NCBI GenBank assembly: GCA_963514095.1 | Contig: OY741270.1 | Coordinates: forward strand, 29,952,796 to 30,016,795 | Length of the DNA: 64,000 nt | Reading direction: 5' to 3' | Source: Eutrigla gurnardus | Lineage: Eukaryota > Chordata > Actinopteri > Perciformes > Triglidae | Shown: piece after piece, positions 22,610 to 30,514 of the stretch | Position numbering within the stretch: the stretch's first letter is position 1 | Layout: each line of letters begins with the position of its first letter | Made by a program: the position numbers and the translations under genes | Notes under the pieces: model-generated | Database searches by the model: none | What the model was told of the DNA's origin: nothing | Seen by the model: the letters and a program-made list of their open reading frames with translations, nothing else

Positions 22610-25462
22610 CAGCATTAAATATTACTCATGAGTCTCGATTGAGAGCTACTCTATGAATTAAACATGGAAGCAGCCAGTAACTAGGCCACGACAACCAGGA
22701 ACGCCGTGACGCACGCAGCCGGCTGCTTCCTGCCGCCGAAGCATCTTGGCAGCATTCATCACGGCCACAGGTGAGAGAGCAGGTGAGAGAGCAGGTGCGA
22801 AACGCATTTAATGCCTTTAAAAAAAAGTTCCTTGTTTAGACATCATTGTTTAAAAAAACCAAACAAACAAAAAAACGATTCGCACACTGATCCGCAAAAA
22901 AAAAACCTAACCTAAGAAGCTGTAGTGTGCATGCCAGGCCAGTAGGTGGCGGTGAAACTTTCTAATGGACTCCTTCTGGTGTAATCCGACTGCGTTGAAC
23001 TCACAGTAAAGGTGTCGCAAAATCTTACACTTTGTCGGAGGAGCGACACAAACGTGGCATGGTAATTCGCTAGTCGTTACCATCGTCGCGATGTCACCGT
23101 TTCCATGGGGACCAAGTTTTGCTAGTTTACGCAGACGCTGGAGTTACGTATTCATAAAGATTTCACTCCGGATCCTGGTGGTTTCAAAAGTTTTTACGTT
23201 CGCAGTACCCGCAACCACAACGCTGTCGTCGCCATGGAAACAAACGGCCAGAACATTAAAATAACATTTGTGTTTGTGCACATTTGTGTTATGTTGAAAA
23301 CGTTGTGTAAAACGGGCCCTCAAACACTTTGCAAAGAGACAAAAGAAAAAAAATTCAGATTGTCGCACTATAATTGTTATAATCACATGTAGCATGACAA
23401 GATCAGTAGAATTGTTAATTTGTCTAAATCTTCTGTCAAGTAAATTTTTTTTACAAAAGTTTGCAGATTATGTTCTTAAATGTGAAGACTTGAATTTTAC
23501 TGAGACTGTAATTTTACAACACTGTAAATAGAATATCTTAATTTTAAATAAAATGATTTACAACCAAAATAAGTATTTGAGAAAAACACTTAAAGGAGTC
23601 ATCACCTGGTTTTATACGTATCCAGCCCCCCTTGGATCGCTTTGGATCAATTCGTAAAACTTATTAGAAAAAAAAAAAAAAAATTTAATCAAACATTGAG
23701 CTTGTTCTGACCCTTTTTCGTACCGCGATTTTATCACGCGAGATTACGCGCGAGGTTTTGACTGGTCCGGATGTGCATTGTATAATATGTAATGAGGCGC
23801 GCGTTGATTCGCCGCAGGAAGGACAGAGCCGGGGGGGCTTGCCTGCATGCAGACTCCAAAACATAATGGCGGCGCTTCGGCGATTTCAGGTAGCGGACGG
23901 GGGGGGGGGTTGGGTGGTGAAAGAGGGGTGGGCTTATGCAAGTAGCCGCCACGGTGACGTCACCGAAGGCGCAGAATCAAAATCTCGTGCTTTAGGAATG
24001 CACACCCTTGTGTGCTATTCCTGTTCGGAAAAAGAGCAGAAGCGAAAAAACGGCGCCACTTTCAAACTCCAGCCTTTCAGGCAAGTTTCAACTGAGGTCA
24101 AACACAGATATGCATGTTTTAACAAGAGAAATTGCGATTTCCAGGTGATGACTCCTTTAAGAACTTTTAAGACGGAACAATAATAATAATAAAAAAATCT
24201 ATAGATGAATCAATAATTCAAATAATCGATGGTTTCAGCTCCAACTAAGTCTATGGAAGGTTCATTAATTATCCATGGTTATAATAAAACGGAGCAGTAA
24301 AAACACAGGTGTAAATAATAAACTGAATGGATGTCCGCTTGAGTTTCACCTGTGTTTTACCAGCTACGACGAGTAGGTTTGCTGATCCGTCCCAATGCAA
24401 GAAACCAAAATTCATAAGTGCAATTAATAACTTGAAATCACAGCAGGTTCATTTGTTTTGTTATTATAATTACTGTGTGTAAGAAGTGTGTAGAAGTTGC
24501 AGTCGGTTTCGAGGTTACAATTCTGAGTATACTTTGCATACTGTTTTGGTAGTTTACTCACTGCATATGTTGTTAATATGTTAATCTGTGAATTAACGGT
24601 ATTTGTAAAAATAATTGTAGTTTCATCTGAAATGCAGTGGAGTGGAAGTACAAATTAAAAGGTCTAAAAAAATGACACACTTTTTTTAAATAACTTGCAA
24701 CGTGACATTATTACATATTATTACAAATAGTAATATTACAGATTATTATAACAATGATATGATATAGTATTATATTATTAATATTGCATATTATTATTTA
24801 TAATATTAACAAAGGCAGTAAAAGATGCCACAGACAATACAAAAATTATTAAAAATAATTATACATAATATTATTGTTTTTTATAAAATTTAATATAATT
24901 GTGAAAAAATAACAATTTGTAATATTAATAATAATACATTATTATTAATAACACTTATATTATATAGTATTGTTATTAATAATATTGAATATTATTATTT
25001 ATTATGTATAATATTAACAAAGGCAGTAAAAGATGCCAGGCTCTCTGTATAAAACACATGGAGATGGAGAATGTTATGGTTTAGAAGGAGGTGCAGAGAT
25101 ACGCGTCCGTGAAGTGGCCATGATTAGGCAACTACCAACTCTCCAGTGGGGACCACAATGCACTCTGAGCGCCGCGGGAATAAACACTGAAATGTTATAA
25201 GACCGTTTCTTTGTTTGGAGGCGGTAAAAGGCCCGACCATAGCAATAATGTGGATAAAAATGCAAAAACAAAAAACAAAAAAACGACAGCACCTGGCCTA
25301 CGCATCCTTCCGCTTCCAGCCTGCAAAACGTCAAAAAATAATCCCCAAAATGAGGGGGGGTGGGACCTGAAAACAAACATCAGCATCCATCCGGGTTATA
25401 AAACCAACATTGGATGCGGCCACACGATGAGGAAGACGGTGGTACTTACTGTCCGAGGCCAT
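4777..25462 (-). CDS. syt16: Synaptotagmin-16 (Ca2+-independent tandem C2-domain membrane protein)
   Basis: Coding exons, in transcript order: 25462-25450, 13825-13649, 10450-10229, 9276-9098, 7347-6889, 6321-6132, 5090-4777. All have AG/GT borders and compatible phases, and total 1554 nt (517 aa). The protein starts MASDIPAEAIGF and has one membrane span (residues about 9-30), a Ser/acidic linker, C2A (about 219-342, from KCGDLLVSLQY) and C2B (about 377-517, including GQPNPVYKETFVFQVALFQL, ending CRWHVLLEA). In both C2 domains the loops lack the Asp cluster that binds Ca2+, as known for SYT14/SYT16. The family is thought to act in Ca2+-independent membrane trafficking. The C2B wording IALGQNSSGEEEQ, plus the snapc1 neighbour, favours SYT16 over SYT14. 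The 13-nt first coding segment was chosen because it supplies the right phase and a strong GCAGCCATGG start. Exon 5 could begin one CAG later (7344). Confidence 0.9.
5100..5880. repeat. 81-bp minisatellite (74/79-bp variants), about 10 copies, in syt16 intron 6
   Basis: The unit contains GGAACCAGAGACTGTCTGTG, GTCCCCCAGAGGTCTAGATA and a GACCAGACCAG tail. CACATT/CACATG anchors fall at 5112, 5193, 5274, 5353, 5434, 5515, 5589, 5663, 5744 and 5818. Steps are mostly 81 bp, with 79- and 74-bp units where part of the GACCA tail is lost. The array starts about 10 bp from the acceptor of the last syt16 exon. Because 81 is a multiple of 3, the minus strand stays open and yields spurious repetitive ORFs. 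Confidence 0.95.
6717..6850. repeat. Purine-rich (GAA/GAG/GAC)n tract in syt16 intron 5
   Basis: Almost pure A/G on the plus strand at first, degenerating into GACGAAGA-type triplets. It lies within 40 bp of the exon 5 donor (6888) and is transcribed as polypyrimidine. No coding signal. Confidence 0.85.
7544..7567. repeat. (CTC)n microsatellite
   Basis: About eight CTC triplets in syt16 intron 4. Confidence 0.85.
7973..8142 (+). mobile_element. Dispersed GGGTTCCT...GTACCAAC element, copy C (internal deletion)
   Basis: It begins GGGTTCCTCAGTCAAATTCA, contains the family core GTGCATTTCCATGCTTTTCC and ends TTTCCAGCACCCGTACCAAC. Compared with the copy at 13077-13600 it lacks most of the centre. 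It lies in syt16 intron 4. Confidence 0.75.
8265..8394. repeat. (GT)n compound microsatellite
   Basis: About 130 bp of GT with occasional CT, AT and GC interruptions, in syt16 intron 4. Confidence 0.97.
8523..8596. repeat. (CA)n microsatellite
   Basis: About 36 uninterrupted CA units. With the (GT)n array 130 bp upstream it forms an inverted dinucleotide pair able to fold into a long hairpin. Confidence 0.97.
8904..8990 (+). mobile_element. Dispersed GGGTTCCT element, copy D (left fragment)
   Basis: It starts AGGGTTCCTAAACCTTTTCC, carries the core GTGCATTTCCATGCTTTTCC and stops after the CCTTCCAGCAC segment. It is a left-end fragment in syt16 intron 4. Confidence 0.65.
9386..9740. mobile_element. 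Probable dispersed repeat (GGGTCTTCAACG...CAAGGACCCCC family)
   Basis: The segment GGTCTTCAACGTTTTCAGAC followed by CAAGGACCCCCAAGG resembles a repeat seen widely in fish introns, as recalled from other genomes. No inverted ends or ORF are apparent. Boundaries are approximate. It sits in syt16 intron 3. Confidence 0.45.
10470..10870. repeat. 400-bp homopurine/homopyrimidine tract abutting a syt16 splice acceptor
   Basis: GGA/GGAGA/GACAAAGA units occupy nearly the whole plus strand. On the transcribed (minus) sense this is about 400 nt of C/T, ending some 20 nt before the AG acceptor of exon 3 (10450). Tandem modules such as AGGAGACAAAGAGGAGAGGA recur. The Lys/Glu/Arg-rich and Ser/Pro/Leu-rich ORFs read from it are artefacts. 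Confidence 0.9.
10933..11098. repeat. (TTAG)n tetranucleotide array
   Basis: Degenerate GTTAGTTA and ATTTAGTT units over about 165 bp in syt16 intron 2. Confidence 0.85.
11529..11554. repeat. (CA)n microsatellite
   Basis: About 13 CA units in syt16 intron 2. Confidence 0.9.
13077..13600 (+). mobile_element. Dispersed GGGTTCCT...GTACCAAC element, copy A (longest)
   Basis: The left end has TTCCTACACCTTTCCAAAG, the middle holds the CATTCCCATGCTTTTCCAGC core, and the right end is TTTCCAGCCCCCGTACCAAC. No coding capacity. Over roughly 13114-13446 it is almost identical to the copy at 29048-29427, with about one substitution in the last 200 bp I compared. It ends about 50 bp from the donor of syt16 exon 2. 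It is probably a non-autonomous DNA element with short imperfect ends. Confidence 0.8.
13899..13953. repeat. (CA)n microsatellite
   Basis: About 27 CA units, 75 bp before the acceptor of syt16 exon 2. Confidence 0.95.
14012..14110. repeat. Direct repeat GGTGCCTTGCTCAAGAGCA, 2 copies
   Basis: The 19-bp motif occurs at about 14012 and 14091. A similar GTGCCTTGCTCAAG motif is common in fish interspersed repeats, from memory, so this may be a repeat tail. Syt16 intron 1. Confidence 0.5.
14163..14210. repeat. 16-bp tandem repeat, 3 perfect copies
   Basis: The unit GTTTTTCACGTAAGGC is repeated three times without change. Confidence 0.95.
14221..14720 (+). mobile_element. Diverged dispersed repeat, copy 1 (opposite to 17940-18140)
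   Basis: It shares, in reverse complement, segments with 17940-18140: TTTATTGATCGGGGG next to GGCTAAGATGCTAGC here, against GTAGCATCTTAGCCC and CCAATCAATAAACACCCATA there. The start, GTGATGGGCGATATGATC, recalls a common fish repeat end. Boundaries are approximate. Confidence 0.55.
15067..15094. repeat. (GT)n microsatellite
   Basis: About 14 GT units in syt16 intron 1. Confidence 0.9.
15210..15270. repeat. (GT)n microsatellite
   Basis: About 30 GT units with one CT interruption; syt16 intron 1. Confidence 0.95.
16181..16221. repeat. (GGAA)n microsatellite
   Basis: Ten GGAA units. Such arrays can recruit ETS-family factors, but no function is implied here. Confidence 0.95.
16326..16480 (+). 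repeat. Dispersed repeat, copy 1 of a pair with 19140-19310
   Basis: It shares with 19140-19310, in the same orientation, GAAGTGACCATATTTGGA, GAGGAGCGAC, GGTGGATCTG, TTCTATAATTCAAGGTT and CTTTACAGCTAAGTGTTAAAG. Copies differ by indels. No coding. Confidence 0.75.
16688..16760. repeat. (CA)n microsatellite
   Basis: About 36 CA units with one CG interruption; syt16 intron 1. Confidence 0.97.
17039..17195. repeat. AT-rich palindromic repeat (TATATTGATATA)n
   Basis: Alternating TA blocks separated by ATCAA and TTGAT, so the two halves are reverse complements and could form a cruciform. Confidence 0.9.
17940..18140 (-). mobile_element. Diverged dispersed repeat, copy 2
   Basis: Reverse-complement partner of 14221-14720 through the GTAGCATCTTAGCCC, CCAATCAATAAACACCC and TCTCTCGGCTCC segments. 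Syt16 intron 1. Confidence 0.55.
19035..19058. repeat. (GT)n microsatellite
   Basis: About 12 GT units. Confidence 0.9.
19140..19310 (+). repeat. Dispersed repeat, copy 2 of a pair with 16326-16480
   Basis: The same blocks in the same order as at 16326-16480, with an extra GCTGCTAACAAAGTTAGC segment. Confidence 0.75.
19690..19728. repeat. Perfect 17-bp inverted repeat (hairpin), 5-nt loop
   Basis: AGCCTCTATGATCCAAC, loop CGCCA, GTTGGATCATAGAGGCT. The right arm runs into TAAGTCCCGCCCCC, the same terminus as the MITE at 938-1382. This suggests a MITE end that has been duplicated in inverted form. Confidence 0.95.
20183..20242. repeat. (CA)n microsatellite
   Basis: About 29 CA units; syt16 intron 1. 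Confidence 0.97.
20941..20954 (-). promoter_or_regulatory. CTCF-like core motif
   Basis: The minus strand reads CCAGCAGATGGCGC, agreeing at all 14 positions with the CTCF core CCASYAGRKGGCRS. Syt16 intron 1. Occupancy cannot be judged from sequence. Confidence 0.5.
22407..22420 (-). promoter_or_regulatory. CTCF-like core motif (13/14)
   Basis: The minus strand reads CCTCTAGGGGGCAG. Only the third position departs from the CTCF core. A similar site (CCACCAGGGGGCGA) lies on the minus strand at 19566-19579, but in a context that may be repetitive. Confidence 0.35.
22568..22608. repeat. (CA)n microsatellite
   Basis: About 20 CA units. Confidence 0.95.
22939..22952 (+). promoter_or_regulatory. 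CTCF-like core motif
   Basis: CCAGTAGGTGGCGG agrees at all 14 positions with CCASYAGRKGGCRS. It lies on the strand opposite to the motif at 20941, 2.0 kb away. Confidence 0.5.
23589..24161. mobile_element. TTAA-flanked CpG-rich MITE in syt16 intron 1
   Basis: The left end CTTAAAGGAGTCATCACCTG and the right end CAGGTGATGACTCCTTTAAG are perfect reverse complements (21 bp with the next base). Removing TTAA from each side leaves AGGAGTCATCACCTGG as the terminal inverted repeat, so the element has the TTAA target duplication of piggyBac or Kolobok types. The 573-bp interior is much richer in CG dinucleotides than its surroundings (for example GCGAGATTACGCGCGAGG) and contains an ATGGCGGC core (23866-23873). 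It has no transposase, so it is non-autonomous. Confidence 0.85.
24801..25038. repeat. 30-bp direct repeat pair in AT-rich intron sequence
   Basis: The motif starting TAATATTAACAAAGGCAGTA and ending AAAGATGCCA occurs at 24801-24830 and 25009-25038. The intervening 178 bp are TTATTA-rich, which suggests an old local duplication. Confidence 0.85.
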
Positions 25463-25658
25463 GGCTGCGCCTGTTTCAGCCCTCAGACGAGCAGCGGGAG
25501 CGAGTGTGTGACCGGCGGAGCGGAGGCAGCAGCGTCCCCGCCGCTCCTCATCCTCACAGCGGCGAACGGTGACGCCTTCAAGTCCTGTAGGACAAACCCA
25601 CACGCTCAACGGGGCTCACACAATCCTCGTTTTACACACACTGGTCAACTAAACCTCG

Positions 25659-25734
<76 letters not shown>

Positions 25735-25864
25735 TGTCCCGTCAATTTACTGATTTGTGACGTAAAGTCTCGAAATGATGTGTTTGAAATTAGAACAGAA
25801 TAAGAGAACTTTTACCTTTCCCATTTTCTCCACGGTCTTTGAACTCGTCTCCATCAATGCAACC
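25450..25864 (-). other. syt16: syt16 5' exons, including 5' UTR
   Basis: Two exons can be drawn on the minus strand: 25864-25816 (acceptor TTTTGTAG, donor AAAG|GTAAAA) and 25584-25450 (acceptor CCTACAG, donor GACA|GTAAGT). The second carries the start ATG (25462) in the context GCAGCCATGG. A 46-codon upstream ORF starts in the first exon (METSSKTVEKMGK...) and ends at a TGA before the main ATG, in a different frame. The frame of the main ATG is open upstream but has no other ATG. The transcription start is not identified; exon 25864-25816 implies a further upstream exon. Confidence 0.55.
25658..25733. repeat. (AAT)n microsatellite
   Basis: About 25 perfect AAT triplets, in the intron between the two proposed syt16 5' exons. 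Confidence 0.97.
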
Positions 25865-27292
25865 CTACAAAACAACGAAACAAATAAACATGAAATAACG
25901 TATTATATTTCATTTTAATTTAGTTAGTTGAGTCTGACTTGATTACTGTTGGTTGACATTTGTTTCCTTATTAAAAATAAAAAATGTATAAATCGTAAAA
26001 ACTGAAAAAAAAATCTATCAAACCAGCTATTACCACAGCTAGCTTCGGCTAAAAACTAACTATAACAACTAAATTACTTAATTTTCCCGTTTAGCAGTTC
26101 CATATTATTGAAACGTATCAATTTTGTTCAACTAAATGTGCTAACTTCTCAAGCTTAAACCAGCAGTAGAGAATAAATACGGCAAAACAAGTCGGCTACA
26201 GGCTAACAAATGTGGCTAGCAAGCGAGCTAGGCTAGTAGCCACCTAGCTTAGAAACGGCTTGGACCAAATCGTTATTTGTAAATGTACTTAATTTCCCCT
26301 CTCGCAGTTCCACATTATTAAAATGTATAAGTTTTGATCAACTAAATGTGCTAACTACGCTAGTTTAAACCAGCAGTAGAGAATATAAACGGCTGAATAA
26401 GTCGGATCAAGCTAACAAATGTGGCTAGCAAGCGAGCTAGGCTAGTAGCCACCTAGCTTAGAAATGTCTTGGACCAAAATCACGATTTAGCATAGCTAAG
26501 TAGTTCAGTTACACACTTTAAAGGCATAAACTGGCAATTAATAATTTCAAATAAAGAACAATAGTTGATTTCAAGGTAATTAAACATGTAAAGTGCCCGT
26601 TTTAGGTCTTATTTATGGCTTGTGTCAATGTTTTTAGTTGTAAAATAAAGCTGTTGTAAATCATAATTACCAAAATGCTTTTCCCAGGAGAGAAAAAAAC
26701 AAAAACAAAGTAAGAACTAAAATAATCAAAACAGGGAGCATGAATTACTGTTAAAAGTAGATTTGAATCTAAAATTGCAGGAGAGGAGCTTTTAAAGTCA
26801 GATTTACATGAAGAGTTTCTGTCACTGAGAGGCAAAAATACACAAATTATGTATTTAGTCTGAAACAATTCAAGAAAGAGATCGGATGGAAATATGATTG
26901 TTAAAACAACAGTTTTTTATACAAAACAGTGAAGCATTATAAGATATTTAAACTGGACATAATTATTATATTTATATATTTAAACTCTGAACAGAAATCC
27001 AGTTTTGAGAGATTAAAATATTTATGGTCACAAAAGCGGTAACCTGCATCGCTTTACTGTAAAAATGTACATTTTTAACAAGTGCAACCGAGTTTCTTCA
27101 TTTTACAAAACGCTCAGTCATAAGAATATTTTTCTTCAACAGGAAAGTTTCTGTTTTAGTTTCTGACATTAGAAGAAAAAACAACTTAAAACTTTTTAAA
27201 ATGTATGAAACATTCACATTTTCTATCATACAGAACTTTTCATAACGATAACAGATCAATATTAATACTTTAAAAAAGCTCAATTTTAAAAT
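25865..27292. other. Intergenic region between syt16 and snapc1
   Basis: It contains the syt16 upstream region, the 211-bp tandem duplication (26075-26485) and A+T-rich DNA that probably includes the snapc1 3' UTR next to 27292. No coding exon seen. Confidence 0.6.
26075..26485. repeat. Tandem duplication, unit about 211 bp, 2 copies
   Basis: Blocks such as CAACTAAATGTGCTAACT, AAACCAGCAGTAGAGAATA, and AAATGTGGCTAGCAAGCGAG with CTAGGCTAGTAGCCACCTAG recur about 211 bp apart with scattered substitutions. The copies also carry short GCTAGC palindromes. Confidence 0.9.
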
Positions 27293-30200
27293 CTATTGAA
27301 GAGTAGCTCCGGTCGGGATGCAGGGCGTCGTCTTCTTCACCACGTTTTTTTCTGATTTGGAGGAAGAAGAAAAAAAGGAAACAAGCAAATTAAATAGATG
27401 TGTGAAGATTACAAAACAATATTATTTTGTGATTTATAGTCAAATACGGTGGATGTTGAGAGGACCAGAAGAGAAAGATTAGATTTTATTGTCCATCTAA
27501 ATATATTTTTGACGTGACTTGAAGAGTACACAAACTACTGCAATAAATGTACCAAAGTAAAAGATTTCAATACCTTCGGGACCAAAGTCCAGTGTGGTGA
27601 GACTGTGAATCCGAGTCGGCGTCATGGCTTCTTTCCACGCTTCATCTGATGACATTCGAATAGAAAAAATTTAATATTTATTATGACTCTACTCATCACC
27701 CACATGATCCCGTTATGAATTTACAGGTTAATCATTAATAAATGCAGCTGCAGCTTTTAAGGAGAAACTTTTTTTTTACAGTAAAATATTCAAATACAAA
27801 TGTGTGTGTGTGTGTTATATTTACATTTACATTTAGGGCATTTAGCAGACACTTTTGTCAAAGCGACTTACAGTAAGTACATTTGTCAAAAGAAACCACT
27901 ACACATCATTGCCGATAAAGTAAGAGTGAAAAAATAGAAACAAGTGTTCGGTCCTCGACTATATCTTATACTTGTATACATTTGCACTCTTCCTCCTTAA
28001 TTTACATCTCTTCTTCTAAAAGGAAGGTGTCTGCCGGAGGGATTTACCTGAGATCTGCAGGTTCCCGTAGGTTCTGGCTTTGAGCGACGGTCTATCTTTC
28101 CTGGAGTAACCTGACGAGGGTCCGGGTCCAGACTCGTTACTTGTTAAATCCACCTCCACCTGACGATGACGCCGTGACTTGGAGGCCTGAGAGACGCAGG
28201 CAGGTAACACGCTGGTTACAGAGTGTAAAGAGAATATTAATAAAGCTATAGCAGGAAACACAAACCTCTGCTGCCTCTCCGTAGGCCTTTGACTTGATGA
28301 AGGCGAGGCGCTCGGCTCTTCTGGAGCACTGAGGAGACAAAACACTCGGTCAACAGCGCCTCCCTCTGGACAAAGTCGTTATTACAGTCGATGACTTCAG
28401 TAAATTCTCTTATAACTCACCTCCTGCTGAGAGGACGTCCCTTCACCGCTGTCATCTTCAGGACCGGCCTGACGACACAAGTCATCATCAACATTCATTC
28501 ATCGTGAAAAACAAATCACCTCATCATCTCCGACTTTATCACTTATTTATATTTCGGAACACAAAACAGACCTCCCTCTGTTGCCACTTGTAGAAGTCCA
28601 CCACAGTCCTGCGTAGCCGAGGGACCAGGTCTCTACGGATCAGGTTGATGGACGGGTCCGGCGGCTCCAACGCCGAAGAGAACGACGTCTTCAGGTTCCC
28701 GTAGAGATCATGAATGTTGGACAATTCCTGCAAAGACGACGCGCTTCACTCAACACGTTTAACAATCTGTTTTTTAAGCGTGTGGGAGTCGAGGCGGCTC
28801 TCCGCTCACCTCCAGCAGATCGATGTTGATCAGCTTCTGCGGGCGAGACGCTCGCTCCACGAACTCCTCGCACAGCACCGACGGCTGGACCTTCACCTTC
28901 TTCTTGTAGTGGAGCTGGCAGGAGAGGAAGAGGAGGAGCAGACAGGAATATGTGAATTTGACAGCTCCATGACCTGTCAGTGAGGTTTTTTGCACTTCTG
29001 TTTTTTTATGCTCAAAGTTCAACCCTGGTGGTCGATAAAGATTTACTCAGGGTTCCTACACCTTTTCCAAAGTCAAATTCAAGCACTTTTCGAGCATTTC
29101 CAGGTGCATTTCCATGCTTTTCCAGCCCCTTCCAGCTGTGGTAAACTCCATATTTGTATCAATCCAATGGTCAGTATTCAGTCTACTTATTATGTCACTT
29201 GTTCATCACATTAAATGAGATGTTATTGTCCTCTAAACAACCAACATGATGTTTGGAGACAGCTTTTTACAGAAGGACCACAAATGAAAGGAAAACTAAT
29301 TCCACTAACAGATCCACAGAAATATAATCACCAACTATTTTCATCATCTGTTCATCATCAAAAGTCATTTTTCATAAAGAAATGTCAGAAAATGCTGTTT
29401 TCAGTCCCTCAGATAGTTTTTAGTTTTAAAGGGTAAACAGATTTTTTTTTAAACCCACACTCAATGATATTCAGGGTTCAAAGTGATCATCAAATGTGAA
29501 CATGTGTGTGTTGATGGGAGGCGGGCAGCTCACCAGCGTGGGCATGGCGGTGAACATGAGCGCTTTGTGGAACATCAGCTGGCGAAGGATGTAGACGGCG
29601 TCGAGGTGCTGAGCGTCCACGGCGTCCTTCTCAAACGTCTTCACGTCGTTCCAGTCCTTCAGCGCCAGCCGGATCTGCAGCCAGAAACGACAACAACAAC
29701 CTGATTCATTTACTGGTATGTACTCCGGAGCCTTTAGCGGCGGCGTGTGGCGACCTCTGACCTGCTCCTGGGGCGAGGCGGTCTGACAGTGATACAAGCT
29801 GTGCAGCAGGTAAAGTCCTCCCACTCTGATCTGGAAGCTGTACGGAGGCATGAAGAAGCTGCTGGCGGTGTCCAGCAGCAGACGGCTGAACACTCGCTTC
29901 TGAAAGTCGCTCACAATGCCGCTGCAAAACAACAACAACAACAGGGTTAAATACGGACACATTTCAATTCAGCAACATTGTAACATTCATGAACTAGAGA
30001 GAGACTTTACCAGTTATATCTATCTATCTGTATAATCCAATAATAATACATTTTATTGATCCTGCAATCGGAAAATTCATAGGTTACAGCAGCTGGAAAT
30101 CTCTAAAATTGGAAGATTAAATCTCGAAAATTAAAGATATACATTTTATGTACAACTAGAAAGCGTGTGAACTTCACAAGGGATCAATAAAGTTGTATCT

Positions 30201-30514
30201 TCAGCCACATAATCCATTACGTTAGTGGAAGTAGAAAGTAGCAGAAATGGAAATACTTAGTAAATGTACCTCGACATTGTACATTCCAGCACTTTCCGCC
30301 ACTGCTTGTATCAGAAACTCGAGTATATATATATATATATATTAAAAACTCGAGTATATATATATATATTAAAGTGAACTTACTGGAAAATCTGTGAGAA
30401 CTTCATTTCCCTCCATATTTGTGAGAAGATCTGGAAGCGGACGGACTCGGTTTTCTGGAAGCGGCTCAGCAGCTCCTCGCAGTCCACCTTCATCTGATTC
30501 CGACAGAAGTCCAT
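27293..30514 (-). CDS. snapc1: snRNA-activating protein complex subunit 1 (SNAPc 43-kDa subunit)
   Basis: SNAPc binds the proximal sequence element of snRNA promoters and recruits RNA polymerase II or III; SNAPC1 is a core subunit in the nucleus. Coding exons in order: 30514-30384, 29921-29762, 29674-29534, 28914-28810, 28727-28572, 28468-28421, 28328-28266, 28186-28048, 27645-27574, 27351-27293. They total 1074 nt (357 aa; human 368). Recognisable family segments are VDCEELLSRFQKTESVRFQ near the N-terminus, PPYSFQIRVGGLYLL, ALKDWNDVKTFEKDAVDAQH and, late in the protein, RRAERLAFIKSKAYGEAAE followed by ASKSRRHRQVEVDL. All exons have AG/GT borders and matching phases. The start MDFCRNQMKVDCEE is the nearest upstream ATG; M8 is an alternative. 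Divergent neighbour of yipf6; next to syt16 as in human 14q23. Confidence 0.93.
27812..27925. mobile_element. Fish SINE-like dispersed repeat
   Basis: TTTACATTTACATTTAGGGC, ATTTAGCAGACACTTTTGTC and AAAGCGACTTACAGTAAG reproduce a motif that is extremely abundant in fish genomes, recognised from memory. It is a short fragment in a snapc1 intron without a visible promoter or tail. Confidence 0.6.
29048..29427 (+). mobile_element. Dispersed GGGTTCCT element, copy B (right end missing)
   Basis: It starts AGGGTTCCTACACCTTTTCC and follows the copy at 13077 nearly base for base to TCAGTCCCTCAGATA, then breaks off. It lies in the snapc1 intron between the exons at 28810-28914 and 29534-29674. The near-identity over more than 300 bp indicates recent movement or gene conversion. 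Confidence 0.85.
30025..30205. mobile_element. Retroposon-tail fragments (GATCAATAAA type) in snapc1 intron 1
   Basis: TTTTATTGATCCTGCAATCG with CTATCTATCT (30012-30075) and an opposed GGGATCAATAAAGTTGTATC (30180-30199) resemble the 3' tails of fish non-LTR elements. Short fragments only. Confidence 0.4.
30322..30370. repeat. (AT)n pair with repeated ATTAAAAACTCGAGTATATA flank
   Basis: Two short TA runs, each preceded by CTCGAGTATATATA, lie immediately before the donor of snapc1 exon 1. Confidence 0.8.

Noticed and set aside
23734..24183. 141-aa plus-strand ORF
   Set aside because: It lies inside the TTAA-flanked MITE, shows no domain and crosses the right terminal repeat.
4777..25462. Assignment of the synaptotagmin as SYT14
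   Set aside because: C2B wording (IALGQNSSGEEEQ, ISRCKTS) and the neighbouring snapc1 favour SYT16, although the two paralogues are very similar.
25211..25753. 180-aa ORF ending in poly-Ile
   Set aside because: Read-through of the AAT microsatellite, antisense to the syt16 first exon.
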